Shown here: positions 25,387-33,198 of the stretch, one piece after another
Position numbering within the stretch: position 1 is the first letter of the stretch
How the letters are laid out: every line of letters starts with the position of its first letter
Source: UBA5734 sp964499985
GTDB taxonomy: Bacteria > Bacillota > Clostridia > Saccharofermentanales > UBA5734
Assembly (NCBI GenBank): GCA_964499985.1
Contig: CAZCMX010000007.1
Coordinates: 1 to 54,534 of the forward strand
Length of the DNA: 54,534 bases
Direction: 5' to 3'
Notes under the pieces: generated by a model
What the model was told of the DNA's origin: nothing
The model's input: only the letters and a program-made list of their open reading frames with translations
Databases searched by the model: none
Program-made: the position numbers and the translations under genes

Positions 25387-26319
25387 TTAACGGGTGGGGC
25401 GAAGGACAACCCGGGCGGCCATCCGCTCGACATCCTCGCGGGAAAAGCTTTCGGTCCCGACCTTGCTGACCGCCAGGGCACCGCAGGCGGTGGCCCAGGC
25501 CAGAGCCTGCTCCAGACCAAGGTTCTGGGCCAGGCAATGGATAAAACCGGCCAGCATCGAATCGCCGGCGCCGACCGTGCCACGGACCTCGACCTTGAGC
25601 GGCTCAGCGAAAATGGCCCGGTCCTGGCTGACCAGGATACTGCCTGCACCACCCATCGACACCAGGACATAGACGATCCCATACTGAGAGATCAGCCGAT
25701 GGCAGGCTTCAACGATCGCTGACTCGGTCTCCAGGCTGGTCTCGAGTGCGCTCTCGAGCTCGTGGATATTCGGCTTGATCAGGGTGGGCGCTGCTTTGAG
25801 ACCTTCGAGGAGCAGGATGCCATCGGCATCGAGCACGCTCTGGCAAGGTGGCTGGACCCGGCTGATCAGCTGGCGGTAGAAATCACTGGGCAGACCCTGG
25901 GGCAGGCTGCCGGAAAAAACCATGAACTGGCTTTGGGCGGACAAGTCGTCGATTTTGGCTGTGATGGCCGCAATGGCTGCTGCGTCGACCGCAAATCCAG
26001 CTTCGTTGATGTCGGTTGTGCTGCGGGTCTGCAGATCGAGCAGCTTGGTATTGGTCCGCGTGGCGGCATCGATCTCGATCAGGTCCGTATCCAGGCCGTC
26101 CTGCTCGAGCAAGGCTCGGACATGGCCGATATTGGCCTGTCCGATGAATCCGGTCGCTTGAGCCGGGGAGCCCAGTGCCTTGAGGATCCTCGCGACATTA
26201 ATGCCCTTGCCGCCCATGTCCTCACGGACACTTTGGACACGATTGACCTCCCCGAAGGCGAAAGCCTCGACGACAACGGTGCGGTCGATGGCCGGGTTGA
26301 GAGTGACCGTAGTAATCAT
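25387..26319 (-). CDS. fruK: 1-phosphofructokinase
   Basis: 310 aa PfkB-family kinase that turns fructose-1-phosphate into fructose-1,6-bisphosphate with ATP. Typical points: ITTVTLNPAIDRTVVV at the start, the GGKGINVARIL sugar-binding motif, VFSGSLPQG, IKPNIHELE and the catalytic anion-hole signature GTVGAGDSMLAGF. TLNPAID and the operon context separate 1-phosphofructokinase from tagatose-6-phosphate kinase. ATG 26319 follows AAAGGA; it lies 11 bp after the fruR stop. Confidence 0.95.
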   Translation of the reverse strand: MITTVTLNPAIDRTVVVEAFAFGEVNRVQSVREDMGGKGINVARILKALGSPAQATGFIGQANIGHVRALLEQDGLDTDLIEIDAATRTNTKLLDLQTRSTTDINEAGFAVDAAAIAAITAKIDDLSAQSQFMVFSGSLPQGLPSDFYRQLISRVQPPCQSVLDADGILLLEGLKAAPTLIKPNIHELESALETSLETESAIVEACHRLISQYGIVYVLVSMGGAGSILVSQDRAIFAEPLKVEVRGTVGAGDSMLAGFIHCLAQNLGLEQALAWATACGALAVSKVGTESFSREDVERMAARVVLRPTR

Positions 26320-26330
26320 CTGGTATCCTT

Positions 26331-27101
26331 TCAAGCTCGGATCAGTTCGACATCATTGCTGCGGTAAATCTCGAGCAGGGACTCGTCGATTTCGCTGTCG
26401 GTGATGATGACATCCACCATCGACAGGGGAGCGATCTGGCAGAGGGCGACCCGGTTGAATTTGGAATGGTCGACCAGGACATAGCGCTCGCTGGCACAGC
26501 TGAGCATGGTGCGCTTGACCTCCGCTTCATCGAGATCCGGCGTGGTCAGGCCATTGTCGATCGATACCCCATTGGCGGCGACGAAAGCCTTGTTGACATT
26601 GAAGCGGCGCAAGAACTCGATGGCCATATGCCCGACCGCGGCCAGGACATTGAGCCGGACCTTACCGCCCATCGCAATCAGCTCGACATTGGGGTTCTGG
26701 GCGATCAGGCTGGACACGGTCGTCGAATTGGTAATCACAGTCAAGTGGAGACTGGACTGGCCAATCAGCCTGGCCAGCTCGAGCGTGGTCGTGCCTGCGT
26801 CGAGAATGATGCTGTCATGGTCTGCCAGCCGTTCGAAGGCCTTGCGCGCAATCGACCGTTTCTGGGCTTCAAACAAGGTTTCCTTCTGGTTATAGCTCTC
26901 TTCGATGGTTAATGTCGTCAGGCTGGTCAGGATCGCACCACCATGGGTGCGTTCAAGCTTACCCTCTGCTTCCAGGGTGGCCAGATCTCTCCGGATCGTG
27001 GCCTCGGACGCTTCCAGGGAGTCGCAAAGCTGTCTGACGGTGATCGTGCGGCTTTGCTTCAGAATGTCAAGAATGCGCAGATGTCGTTCTCCCTGTAACA
27101 T
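26331..27101 (-). CDS. fruR: DeoR-family repressor of the fructose operon
   Basis: 256 aa. N-terminal winged helix: RHLRILDILKQSRTITVRQL and the family signature EASEATIRRDLATLEAEGKL, then the phosphosugar-sensing domain with DAGTTTLELAR, VITNSTTV, MGGKVRLNVLAAVG and VDHSKFNR. It probably responds to fructose-1-phosphate (family knowledge). ATG 27101 is used; a TTG at 27110 would overlap the EIIA stop. Unusually the regulator sits inside the operon, between EIIA and FruK. TGATTGAT repeats around the operon promoter are its likely operators. Confidence 0.92.
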   Translation of the reverse strand: MLQGERHLRILDILKQSRTITVRQLCDSLEASEATIRRDLATLEAEGKLERTHGGAILTSLTTLTIEESYNQKETLFEAQKRSIARKAFERLADHDSIILDAGTTTLELARLIGQSSLHLTVITNSTTVSSLIAQNPNVELIAMGGKVRLNVLAAVGHMAIEFLRRFNVNKAFVAANGVSIDNGLTTPDLDEAEVKRTMLSCASERYVLVDHSKFNRVALCQIAPLSMVDVIITDSEIDESLLEIYRSNDVELIRA

Positions 27102-27106
27102 GGTGG

Positions 27107-27556
27107 TCAAAGTCCGATTTCGTGATCTTGGAGAACCTTGAGCACGGCGGCTGCAGACTGGGCAGCCCGGAGATTGGTGCGGAAGTCCTCTTTCATCAGG
27201 CGGCGGGACAAATTGGCCAGGATCTTGAGATGGACATCGCCGGCATTGTCAGCTGGGACACCAATCATGAAAATGATGTCGATCGGATTGCCATCCAGGG
27301 ACTGCCAGTCCATCGGCTGCACCGTGGCATACATCAGCAGCGGCTCGGTGACGGCATTGGTTTTGCCATGGGGAATGGCCACGCCGAATCCCATGCCTGT
27401 CGAATACTCCCCTTCACGGTGCAAGACTGCCTCGCGATAGCCGGCAATATCGGCGACCCGTCCCGCGGCGGCAGCTTTTTCCGCCAGCATCTGGATCGCT
27501 TCCTCTTTGGATTTGGCCGGCAGGTTCAGGACAATCAGGTCTTCATTGATCAGCAT
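27107..27556 (-). CDS. PTS fructose EIIA component
   Basis: 149 aa EIIA of the fructose/mannitol (PTS_EIIA_2) type. The phosphorylated histidine is H63 in GFGVAIPHGKTNAV; DIIFMIGVPADNAGDVHLKIL and LSRRLMKEDFR are typical of the C-terminal half. It takes phosphate from HPr and passes it to EIIB of FruA. ATG 27556 is fixed by GGAGGA 7 nt upstream. First gene of the minus-strand operon EIIA-fruR-fruK-fruA-ptsH. Confidence 0.93.
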   Translation of the reverse strand: MLINEDLIVLNLPAKSKEEAIQMLAEKAAAAGRVADIAGYREAVLHREGEYSTGMGFGVAIPHGKTNAVTEPLLMYATVQPMDWQSLDGNPIDIIFMIGVPADNAGDVHLKILANLSRRLMKEDFRTNLRAAQSAAAVLKVLQDHEIGL

Positions 27557-27642
27557 AGATTCCTCCATGGATGTGCTCACTCCCGATTCAACGGGACCAG
27601 AGCAGTGTGGCACTGGGGCAAACAGTCAGTCGCTTGAAGCGA

Positions 27643-27682
27643 TGATTGATTATGATCGTATCTTAACATTTATGATTGAAAA
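27643..27682. promoter_or_regulatory. TGATTGA direct repeats at the fru operon promoter (likely FruR sites)
   Basis: TGATTGATTA (27643-27652) and TGATTGAAAA (27673-27682) are 30 bp apart, three helical turns. The second is part of the dyad TGATT-GAAA-AATCA. One covers the predicted start, the other overlaps the -35, as expected of a repressor. Assignment to FruR is inference. Confidence 0.5.
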
Positions 27683-27687
27683 ATCAA
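27660..27687 (-). promoter_or_regulatory. Promoter of the fru operon
   Basis: Minus strand TTGATT (27682-27687) and TAAGAT (27660-27665) with 16-bp spacing; leader of about 95 nt before the EIIA ATG. Confidence 0.55.
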
Positions 27688-27765
27688 GCTCTGTTGAGGG
27701 GTGATGCTGATAAATCCACAAAACAGACAAGTAAAGTTTATCATATTTGTGCAATGAGACAGTCA

Positions 27766-27810
27766 TTTGATTATCAAAAATGATTGATTTTACTGCCTGG
27801 TGATTGATTT
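27766..27810. repeat. Cluster of TGATTGATTT repeats in the fru-ptsI divergent region
   Basis: The 10-mer TGATTGATTT occurs exactly at 27781-27790 and 27801-27810, 20 bp apart (two helical turns). Just before is the palindrome TTTGA-TTA-TCAAA (27766-27778). With the two repeats near 27650 this makes at least four copies of TGATTGA in 170 bp, all on the same strand, suggesting a looped or cooperative repressor array controlling both directions. Confidence 0.55.
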
Positions 27811-27922
27811 TGGCCGTGGGAAATGCTAATAATGGAAACAGGAAAAGGGTTTGATGTCCTTTCTGACCCTGTTTATCGAAATCAAATCATATCCGGACGT
27901 TTCTTCCTCCCATACCCTCTGC

Positions 27923-27928
27923 TAAAAT
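27923..27928 (+). promoter_or_regulatory. Candidate -10 of ptsI
   Basis: TAAAAT at 27923-27928, 40 bp before the ptsI ATG; the hexamer 17 bp upstream (TTTCTT, 27900-27905) is a weak -35. Confidence 0.4.
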
Positions 27929-27967
27929 GAAACAGTGCCCAAAAGTCTATTTAAAGGAGAAGTCGAT

Positions 27968-29725
27968 ATGCAACTCAAAGGCGTCAATGCGGCTCCCGGT
28001 CTGGTGATCGGTCCCTGTCTGGTTCTAGAGGAAATCCATCACCCCGATTTCACGCATCACAGCATCGCGGATGATTTGATTGAAGAAGAGAAAAACAAGG
28101 TTCGAATCGCTCTCGAAATGGCGGAAAAGCAATTGACAGCCATCCGCGACCGGGCCAGTGCCGCAGGCCTGGAAGAGCAGGCTGCCGTCATGGATGCGCA
28201 CCTGATGATGCTCGGCGATCCGGTCCTGACCGAAGGCTTCCTGACCACGGTGGGCTCTGAGCATCTGCCAGCTGTCGGGTCCGTCCAGAAAGGGATCAAA
28301 GCGCAGGCAGATATCTTTGAGTCGCTCGAGGATGCCTATTTCCGCGAACGTGCCCAGGATATCCGTGATATCGGCCGCAGACTGGTCAATCTCCTGCTGG
28401 GCATTGAGGAACCGGATATCAGCTCTCTGCCGGAACCCCTGGTTTTGATCGCCCGCGATATCACACCATCTATGATGGCCTCGGTCGATGTGAAAAACCT
28501 GCTCGGAATCGTCGCGGAGATCGGTGGCAAGACATCTCATACGGCCATCCTGGCCAATAATATGGGCATTCCGGCCGTGCTTGGCTGTCACGATGTTGTG
28601 GCAGCCGCCAAATCCCAGCCTGCCGGAGCCCGGATTGCAGTCGATGGCAGCTCGGGGCTGGTCCATATCGGTTTGACCGAAGACATGGCTGCGACCCTGA
28701 TGGCTGAAGCCGAGCGCCGTGCTGCCGTCAAGGCGTCCCTGGCCGTGCTCAAGGACCAGCCGACCATGACCAGGGATGGCGTTCATGTGCAGCTGGCAGC
28801 CAATGTCATGGGCCCGGGCGATGTGGACAAGGTGCTCGCCGTTGGCGGCGAAGGCGTCGGCCTGTACCGCACCGAGTTCCTGTTCATGGACCGCGACAAG
28901 GCTCCGGATGAGGAAGAGCAATACCTGGCCTACCGTACGATGGTCGAAGGCCTCGGTGGCAAGCCCGTCATCATCCGGACCATGGACATCGGTGGGGACA
29001 AGAGCGTCGATTATCTCAATATCGCCAAGGAAGAAAATCCTTTCCTGGGCTACCGGGCGCTGCGCATCTGTCTCGAGCGCGACGATTTGTTCCTGACTCA
29101 GCTGCGGGCTATCCTGCGCGCAGCCGTGCATGGCCAGGCGCTGGTCATGTTCCCGATGGTCAGCTCGCTGGATGAGCTGCGTGCCGCCAAGGCGAAAGTC
29201 GCCCAGGCCAAGGAGCAGCTCAAGCTGCGCGGTGAAACCTTTGATGCAGACATCAAGGTCGGCATCATGATCGAAATTCCGTCTGCCGCGTTGATCGCGG
29301 ATGTCCTGATCCAGGAAGCCGACTTCTTCTCGATCGGCAGCAATGACCTGACCCAGTATACGCTGGCGGTTGACCGGATGAATGAGAAGATCAGCTATCT
29401 GTACAATAGCTTCCATCCGGCCATGCTGCGCCTGATCAAATCGGTCATCGAACCGGCCCGGGCAGCCGGCGGCCACAAATTCGCCGGCATGTGCGGCGAA
29501 ATGGCTGGGGATCCCCGTGCAACCCTGGTGCTCCTGGGCCTTGGCCTGCAGGAATTTTCGGTCGGCCCCTCGGGCCTTTTGCGAATCAGGAAAATCATCA
29601 ACAGTGTGGACTTTGGCTTTGCCAAGGCTGTGGCAGACAAAGCTCTGACGCTGGGCACGGCAGCCGAGATCGAAGCCTATCTGGCCGAGGTCATGCCGGA
29701 AGACCTCAAGGCCTTCCTGGTCTGA
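27968..29725 (+). CDS. ptsI: PTS enzyme I (phosphoenolpyruvate-protein phosphotransferase)
   Basis: 585 aa, full length. Enzyme I takes phosphate from PEP and gives it to HPr. The N-terminal HPr-binding helical domain is followed by the phosphohistidine domain, H191 in GGKTSHTAILANNMGIP, and the PEP-binding TIM barrel with GVGLYRTEFLFM, RTMDIGGDKSVDYL, ENPFLGYRALRI, IMIEIPSAAL, DFFSIGSNDLTQYTLAVDR and the catalytic Cys segment GMCGEMAGDP. ATG 27968 with AAAGGAGA upstream. Transcribed divergently from the fructose operon that holds ptsH; the shared repeats suggest joint control. Confidence 0.97.
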   Translation: MQLKGVNAAPGLVIGPCLVLEEIHHPDFTHHSIADDLIEEEKNKVRIALEMAEKQLTAIRDRASAAGLEEQAAVMDAHLMMLGDPVLTEGFLTTVGSEHLPAVGSVQKGIKAQADIFESLEDAYFRERAQDIRDIGRRLVNLLLGIEEPDISSLPEPLVLIARDITPSMMASVDVKNLLGIVAEIGGKTSHTAILANNMGIPAVLGCHDVVAAAKSQPAGARIAVDGSSGLVHIGLTEDMAATLMAEAERRAAVKASLAVLKDQPTMTRDGVHVQLAANVMGPGDVDKVLAVGGEGVGLYRTEFLFMDRDKAPDEEEQYLAYRTMVEGLGGKPVIIRTMDIGGDKSVDYLNIAKEENPFLGYRALRICLERDDLFLTQLRAILRAAVHGQALVMFPMVSSLDELRAAKAKVAQAKEQLKLRGETFDADIKVGIMIEIPSAALIADVLIQEADFFSIGSNDLTQYTLAVDRMNEKISYLYNSFHPAMLRLIKSVIEPARAAGGHKFAGMCGEMAGDPRATLVLLGLGLQEFSVGPSGLLRIRKIINSVDFGFAKAVADKALTLGTAAEIEAYLAEVMPEDLKAFLV

Positions 29726-29773
29726 CCTGGAAGGCGCTGGGCAACCTGAAATGAGCCACGATGGAGAAAAGCG

Positions 29774-30343
29774 ATGACTGATTTTGACCTGTTGACTGTG
29801 TCGAGCAACGATTCGATCCTGCTGGTGATCGATATCCAGGAACGTCTGGCCCCGGCAATCGCCCATTCTGGACCAATCCTCGAAAAAACGGCGATCCTGA
29901 TTCAGGTTGCCTCCGCTCTGGGGATTCCGGTCCTGGCCACTGAGCAGTATCCCAAAGGACTCGGAACCACGGTCGAACCGATCAAGACCCTGCTCAGCCA
30001 GGCGGAAGATTTCCTGGGTATTTTCGAGAAAATCCAGTTTTCGGCCCTGACCTCTGAGGTTCTGGCTGTGCTGCAAGTGTCCGGACGCCGGAAAGTGGTG
30101 GTTGCGGGAATGGAAACCCATGTCTGTGTATTCCAGACCGCCCGCGATTTGCAGGCTGCCGGCTTCCAGTGCTTCCTTGCCCAGGATGCGGTTGGCTCTC
30201 GCACCGATGCCAATCGAGATAATGGCCTCGATCTGATCCGGGCCTGTGGCGCGGTCGTGACCAATGTGGAGACTGTGGCATTTGACTGGCTCAAGCAAGC
30301 CGGCACACCGGTGTTCAAGCAAGTGTCCAAGCTGATCAAATAA
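29774..30343 (+). CDS. Isochorismatase-family cysteine hydrolase
   Basis: 189 aa with the catalytic triad of the family in place: D20 (LLVIDIQERL), K86 (IFEKIQFSA) and C118 (GMETHVCVF) with the preceding cis-peptide VAGMETH. Family members hydrolyse amides or vinyl ethers (nicotinamide, carbamoylsarcosine, isochorismate); the short form and TEQYPKGLG resemble YcaC-like hydrolases of unknown substrate. The ATG follows GGAGAAAA, 48 bp after ptsI, so it may be co-transcribed with it, but a functional link is not evident. Confidence 0.87.
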   Translation: MTDFDLLTVSSNDSILLVIDIQERLAPAIAHSGPILEKTAILIQVASALGIPVLATEQYPKGLGTTVEPIKTLLSQAEDFLGIFEKIQFSALTSEVLAVLQVSGRRKVVVAGMETHVCVFQTARDLQAAGFQCFLAQDAVGSRTDANRDNGLDLIRACGAVVTNVETVAFDWLKQAGTPVFKQVSKLIK

Positions 30344-30375
30344 GAGCCGGCTGGCGATCTGCCCGATCCCAAGCA

Positions 30376-30425
30376 AAAACCTCGCTGGATGGTGCAGGAG
30401 CACGATCCGGCGAGGTTTCTTTTTC
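30376..30425. terminator. Bidirectional terminator between the hydrolase gene and apbE
   Basis: Stem AAACCTCGC / GCGAGGTTT with an inner GGAT/ATCC pairing, followed by TCTTTTT on the plus strand and preceded by A5, serving both converging genes. Confidence 0.75.
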
Positions 30426-30437
30426 GCGAGGCATCAC

Positions 30438-31661
30438 TTATTTTTGGGCAGCTTTGGCCAATTCCAGGGCATTGGCCTGGCCCTTGTCCTTCAAGAGGGG
30501 CACCAGGCCAGCGGTTGCCTGGATCGACCCATCCTGGAAAATCCACAAGGCTTCACAGTCCGGCAACGATTCAACCAGCTGGCGGCCTTCAGCATATGGC
30601 ATCAGGAATACTGCAGTCGAAAGATAGTCGGCCAGACCACTGTCCGGCGTGACGATGGTGACTGCCCTCTGGTAATTGGCTGGCATCAGCGTTTGCGGAT
30701 CGATCAGATGGTGATAGACGATTCCATCGACCAGATAATACCTCTGGTAGTCGCCGCTGGTGACGATGGACGTGTTATTGGTCAAAATGACATCAACGGA
30801 CTGGCCTTCCGGAATCAGCATCGAGATAAAAGGATTCTGGATGCCGATCGCCCAGGTTTCACGGCTGGGATCAGCTGGCTTGCCAATCAGTCGGACATTG
30901 CTGCCGCCGGCACTGATGATGCCGGAGGCCAGGCCTTCGCTTTGCAAGCGCCGGGCCACCAGTTCCGTGGCATAACCCTTGGCTACAGCACCGACATCAA
31001 GCCGGGCCTTGGCATCGGTCAGCTCAATGGTCGAAGCCTGGCGATCGATCCGGATTGAAGCCGGGTCAGTATGCAGGGCCGCGGCCTGGAGCTCAGATGC
31101 TGTGGGTACTGTAGCCTGGCCGGATTCAGCTGCCGTACGGTGGTCATGCCAGATGGCCAGGACAGAACCAAGCACGGGACTGACCTTGCCCGGAGCCAGC
31201 GAATCCTTGGCCAGGTAGAATTCAATCAGGTCGAGGATCCTTGGATCGACTTTGACCGGACCTTGGCCAGCATGCTGGTTGACCGTCATCAGATTATTGA
31301 TGCCGGGGTATTCATGGTAGATATCATAAAGCTGGTGCAGCTCCAGGAAGTCGGATTCGGCAAGGCCTGCCAGGCGATCGAATTCTTTCTGGCTGTCCGT
31401 ATAGGCGATCAAGGTGATCACCGTATCGAAGCTCGACGTGAAGGAGCTGGAGTATTTGACAGGAGACGTCGTCGCTCCCGGGCCCGGGCTTGCTGTTGCA
31501 GTCTGGCTCTGGCTGGCGGCAGGCTGGGCATGGGTATCGCCGGTGCCGGAAGGGTTAACCCTGCAGCCAGGCAGGACCACGGCCATGGCCAAGATGAGAA
31601 CGAGCAGCATGTTACGGGGCAGGAGAAGACTGGGGTGTTTTTTCATAATAACCAACATCAT
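30438..31661 (-). CDS. apbE: FAD:protein FMN transferase (ApbE/Ftp), lipoprotein
   Basis: About 407 aa. A signal peptide with lipobox ends at VVLPGC, followed by a Ser/Thr/Pro-rich spacer and the ApbE domain: SSSFDTVITLIAY, INNLMTVNQ, the FAD-binding ARLDVGAVAKGYATELVARR, ASGIISAGGSNVRLIGK, and the metal-binding TSGDYQRYYLVDGIVYHHLIDPQT. It moves FMN from FAD to a Thr of exported proteins. Start is uncertain: ATG 31661 has a weak GAGAT upstream; ATG 31646 begins the classic MKK leader but lacks an SD. It lies downstream of a PplA-like lipoprotein gene, its probable substrate, beyond a terminator that may lower its expression. Confidence 0.92.
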   Translation of the reverse strand: MMLVIMKKHPSLLLPRNMLLVLILAMAVVLPGCRVNPSGTGDTHAQPAASQSQTATASPGPGATTSPVKYSSSFTSSFDTVITLIAYTDSQKEFDRLAGLAESDFLELHQLYDIYHEYPGINNLMTVNQHAGQGPVKVDPRILDLIEFYLAKDSLAPGKVSPVLGSVLAIWHDHRTAAESGQATVPTASELQAAALHTDPASIRIDRQASTIELTDAKARLDVGAVAKGYATELVARRLQSEGLASGIISAGGSNVRLIGKPADPSRETWAIGIQNPFISMLIPEGQSVDVILTNNTSIVTSGDYQRYYLVDGIVYHHLIDPQTLMPANYQRAVTIVTPDSGLADYLSTAVFLMPYAEGRQLVESLPDCEALWIFQDGSIQATAGLVPLLKDKGQANALELAKAAQK

Positions 31662-31690
31662 CGTGGATCTCATGCCTTCTGCCGGAAAAG

Positions 31691-31726
31691 AACAAGGGGA
31701 TGCTGTTCGCATCCCCTTGTTTGACA
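31691..31726 (-). terminator. Terminator or attenuator between the PplA-like gene and apbE
   Basis: A perfect 13-bp stem AACAAGGGGATGC / GCATCCCCTTGTT with a 5-nt loop; on the minus strand the 3' side continues CTTTTC. It should end most transcripts of the abundant lipoprotein and let some into apbE. Confidence 0.7.
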
Positions 31727-31764
31727 GTCAGCAAAGAAAATACTTCAAGGAATCGGGAAGACTG

Positions 31765-32790
31765 TTACTGAGCGTTGGTGACGGCCTTTTCCAGCGCTTC
31801 AACATAGTGGCCAGGACCAAAGGTGGAAGAGGTCTTGAGGTCGACAAAGATTTTCTTGTCGCCTTCGGTCGGAGCGCTCTTGATTTCGGCGATGGTCTTG
31901 CCTTCGAGGAAGGTTTCGAGCGCATCAGCCTGTTCCCACCATTCCTTGCCGATCGCGGAAGCCTTCTTCATGCCATAGGCATCGCCGAGCTCGCGCTTGG
32001 TGGCACCGAGGGCCTTGAGGTCAGCGGTCAGTTCGCCCTTGGCATTGAAGGTGATGTCATGGACAACAGCGTCGATCCAGGCATCGAGAACCTTGCCGGA
32101 ATCATCGACAGCAGCGATGGCCAGGCTCTGGTAGGACTGGAACTTGCCATCCTTGTCGGCAGCGGCATTGGCGCTCTTGTCAGCGGTAATGACAGCACCG
32201 AAGCCGAGCTTGGTGGCAGCGGTCGGGGTGGCCTTCTCAGCAGCGGCGACAGCCTTCTTCAAAGCTTCGACATACTGGGTCGGACCAAAGGTGGAGGAAG
32301 TCTTGAGGTCGACGAAGATGCCTTTGTCGCCTTCCTTGGGAGCGGCTTCGATTTCAGCAATGGTCTTGCCGACGAAGAAAGCCTCGAGGGCATCAGCCTG
32401 TTCCCACCATTCTTTACCGATGGCGGAAGCTTTTTTCATGCCATAGGCATCACCGAGCTCGCGCTTGGTGGAGCCGAGGGCTTTGACGTCAGAGGTGATG
32501 GCACCCGTTTTGTCAACGGCTGCATTGTGGACGACGGCATCGATCCAGACATTCTGGATCTTGCTGTCGGCATCAATCAGGACAGCGGCATAGTAGATAT
32601 AGGACTCAGCCGTGGTGGCCTTGTCGGCAGTGGCATTGGCACTGTGGCCAGTGGTGACGACAGAGCCGAAGCCCAGGCGCAGACCAGCAGCGGCTGTTGT
32701 GGCAGCTGTGGTTGCAGTCTGGCCGCAAGCGGTCAGGGCAAAAGCGAGCAGGACAACAGCAGTGATCAGGATCAATGCAGTTTTTTTCAT
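31765..32790 (-). CDS. Duplicated PplA-like lipoprotein, probable flavinylated electron carrier
   Basis: 341 aa. Lipobox LTAC22, a Thr/Ala spacer, then two near-identical domains (residues 38-185 and 194-339). Each has LGFG, a DAWID/NVWIDAVVH strand, TKRELGDAYGMKKASAIGKE, WWEQADALE, GKTIAEI and DLKTSSTFGP. This pattern matches my memory of Listeria PplA, which carries two FMN groups and passes electrons from the membrane to outside acceptors in flavin-based extracellular electron transfer. T167 and T323 in KTSST are candidate FMN sites (inference). The neighbouring apbE supplies the modifying enzyme. The other EET genes (ndh2, eetA/B, dmk) are not here. Start ATG 32790 follows GAGGAGA. Confidence 0.75.
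   Translation of the reverse strand: MKKTALILITAVVLLAFALTACGQTATTAATTAAAGLRLGFGSVVTTGHSANATADKATTAESYIYYAAVLIDADSKIQNVWIDAVVHNAAVDKTGAITSDVKALGSTKRELGDAYGMKKASAIGKEWWEQADALEAFFVGKTIAEIEAAPKEGDKGIFVDLKTSSTFGPTQYVEALKKAVAAAEKATPTAATKLGFGAVITADKSANAAADKDGKFQSYQSLAIAAVDDSGKVLDAWIDAVVHDITFNAKGELTADLKALGATKRELGDAYGMKKASAIGKEWWEQADALETFLEGKTIAEIKSAPTEGDKKIFVDLKTSSTFGPGHYVEALEKAVTNAQ
31774..32679 (-). repeat. Internal gene duplication within the PplA-like gene
   Basis: Copy 1 spans about 32236-32679 and copy 2 about 31774-32211, joined by a short linker. At the protein level a 25-residue core (RELGDAYG...ADALE) is almost unchanged between copies, so either the duplication is recent or both copies are under tight constraint. 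Confidence 0.8.
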
Positions 32791-32847
32791 GGTTTGATCT
32801 CCTCTTTTTTGTAGGTTCGGTGACCAATTGGATTGCTGACGGATGTT

Positions 32848-32856
32848 ATTGTAACA
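32848..32856 (-). promoter_or_regulatory. Extended -10 promoter of the PplA-like gene
   Basis: Minus strand TGTTACAAT: TACAAT (32848-32853) with TG extension; TTTCAT 17 bp upstream is a weak -35. Leader about 50 nt. Confidence 0.55.
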
Positions 32857-33109
32857 AAATCACGCAAAAGATGAAACTAAACGATTCCGAAAAAATCGAC
32901 GAAATCATAAAATACTTATGCCCATAACCTCGAAACCCAACAGTGGTCAAGATTTCAAGGCTTTGCAATCAGAATTCGAAAACAGGGAATCGGGAGAAAA
33001 TTGTATCTGGAGATACATAACTGGAGGTTTATGGACAGGTTGTCATGAATCACTTCCAACCGCCAGGCATTCTTGCACAGATTTCCCAATACCCGTTCCG
33101 CCTGGACCG

Positions 33110-33118
33110 TGCTAGAAT
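33110..33118 (+). promoter_or_regulatory. Extended -10 promoter of the LtaS-like gene
   Basis: TGCTAGAAT: TAGAAT at 33113-33118 with TG at 33110-33111; no good -35. The rest of 32857-33109 shows no gene or recognised element. Confidence 0.45.
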
Positions 33119-33198
33119 CAGTACGGATCGCTGCCCGTCATCAGCCAAGAGACTCCAAGGGCAGCTGGGACTCGTATGTCATGATCTGGCAGGTGTTT

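Noticed and set aside
27781..27810. CRISPR-like repeat pair
   Set aside because: Units are only 10 bp with 10-bp gaps, no array, and no cas genes; regulatory repeats fit better. No CRISPR array was seen anywhere in the window.
28025..30403. A 792-codon open frame on the minus strand opposite ptsI and the isochorismatase-like gene
   Set aside because: Spans two real genes with clear motifs, has no SD, and shows the low-complexity composition of a reverse-frame artefact. The same holds for long antisense frames opposite uvrC (44692-45978) and glyS (48684-50183).
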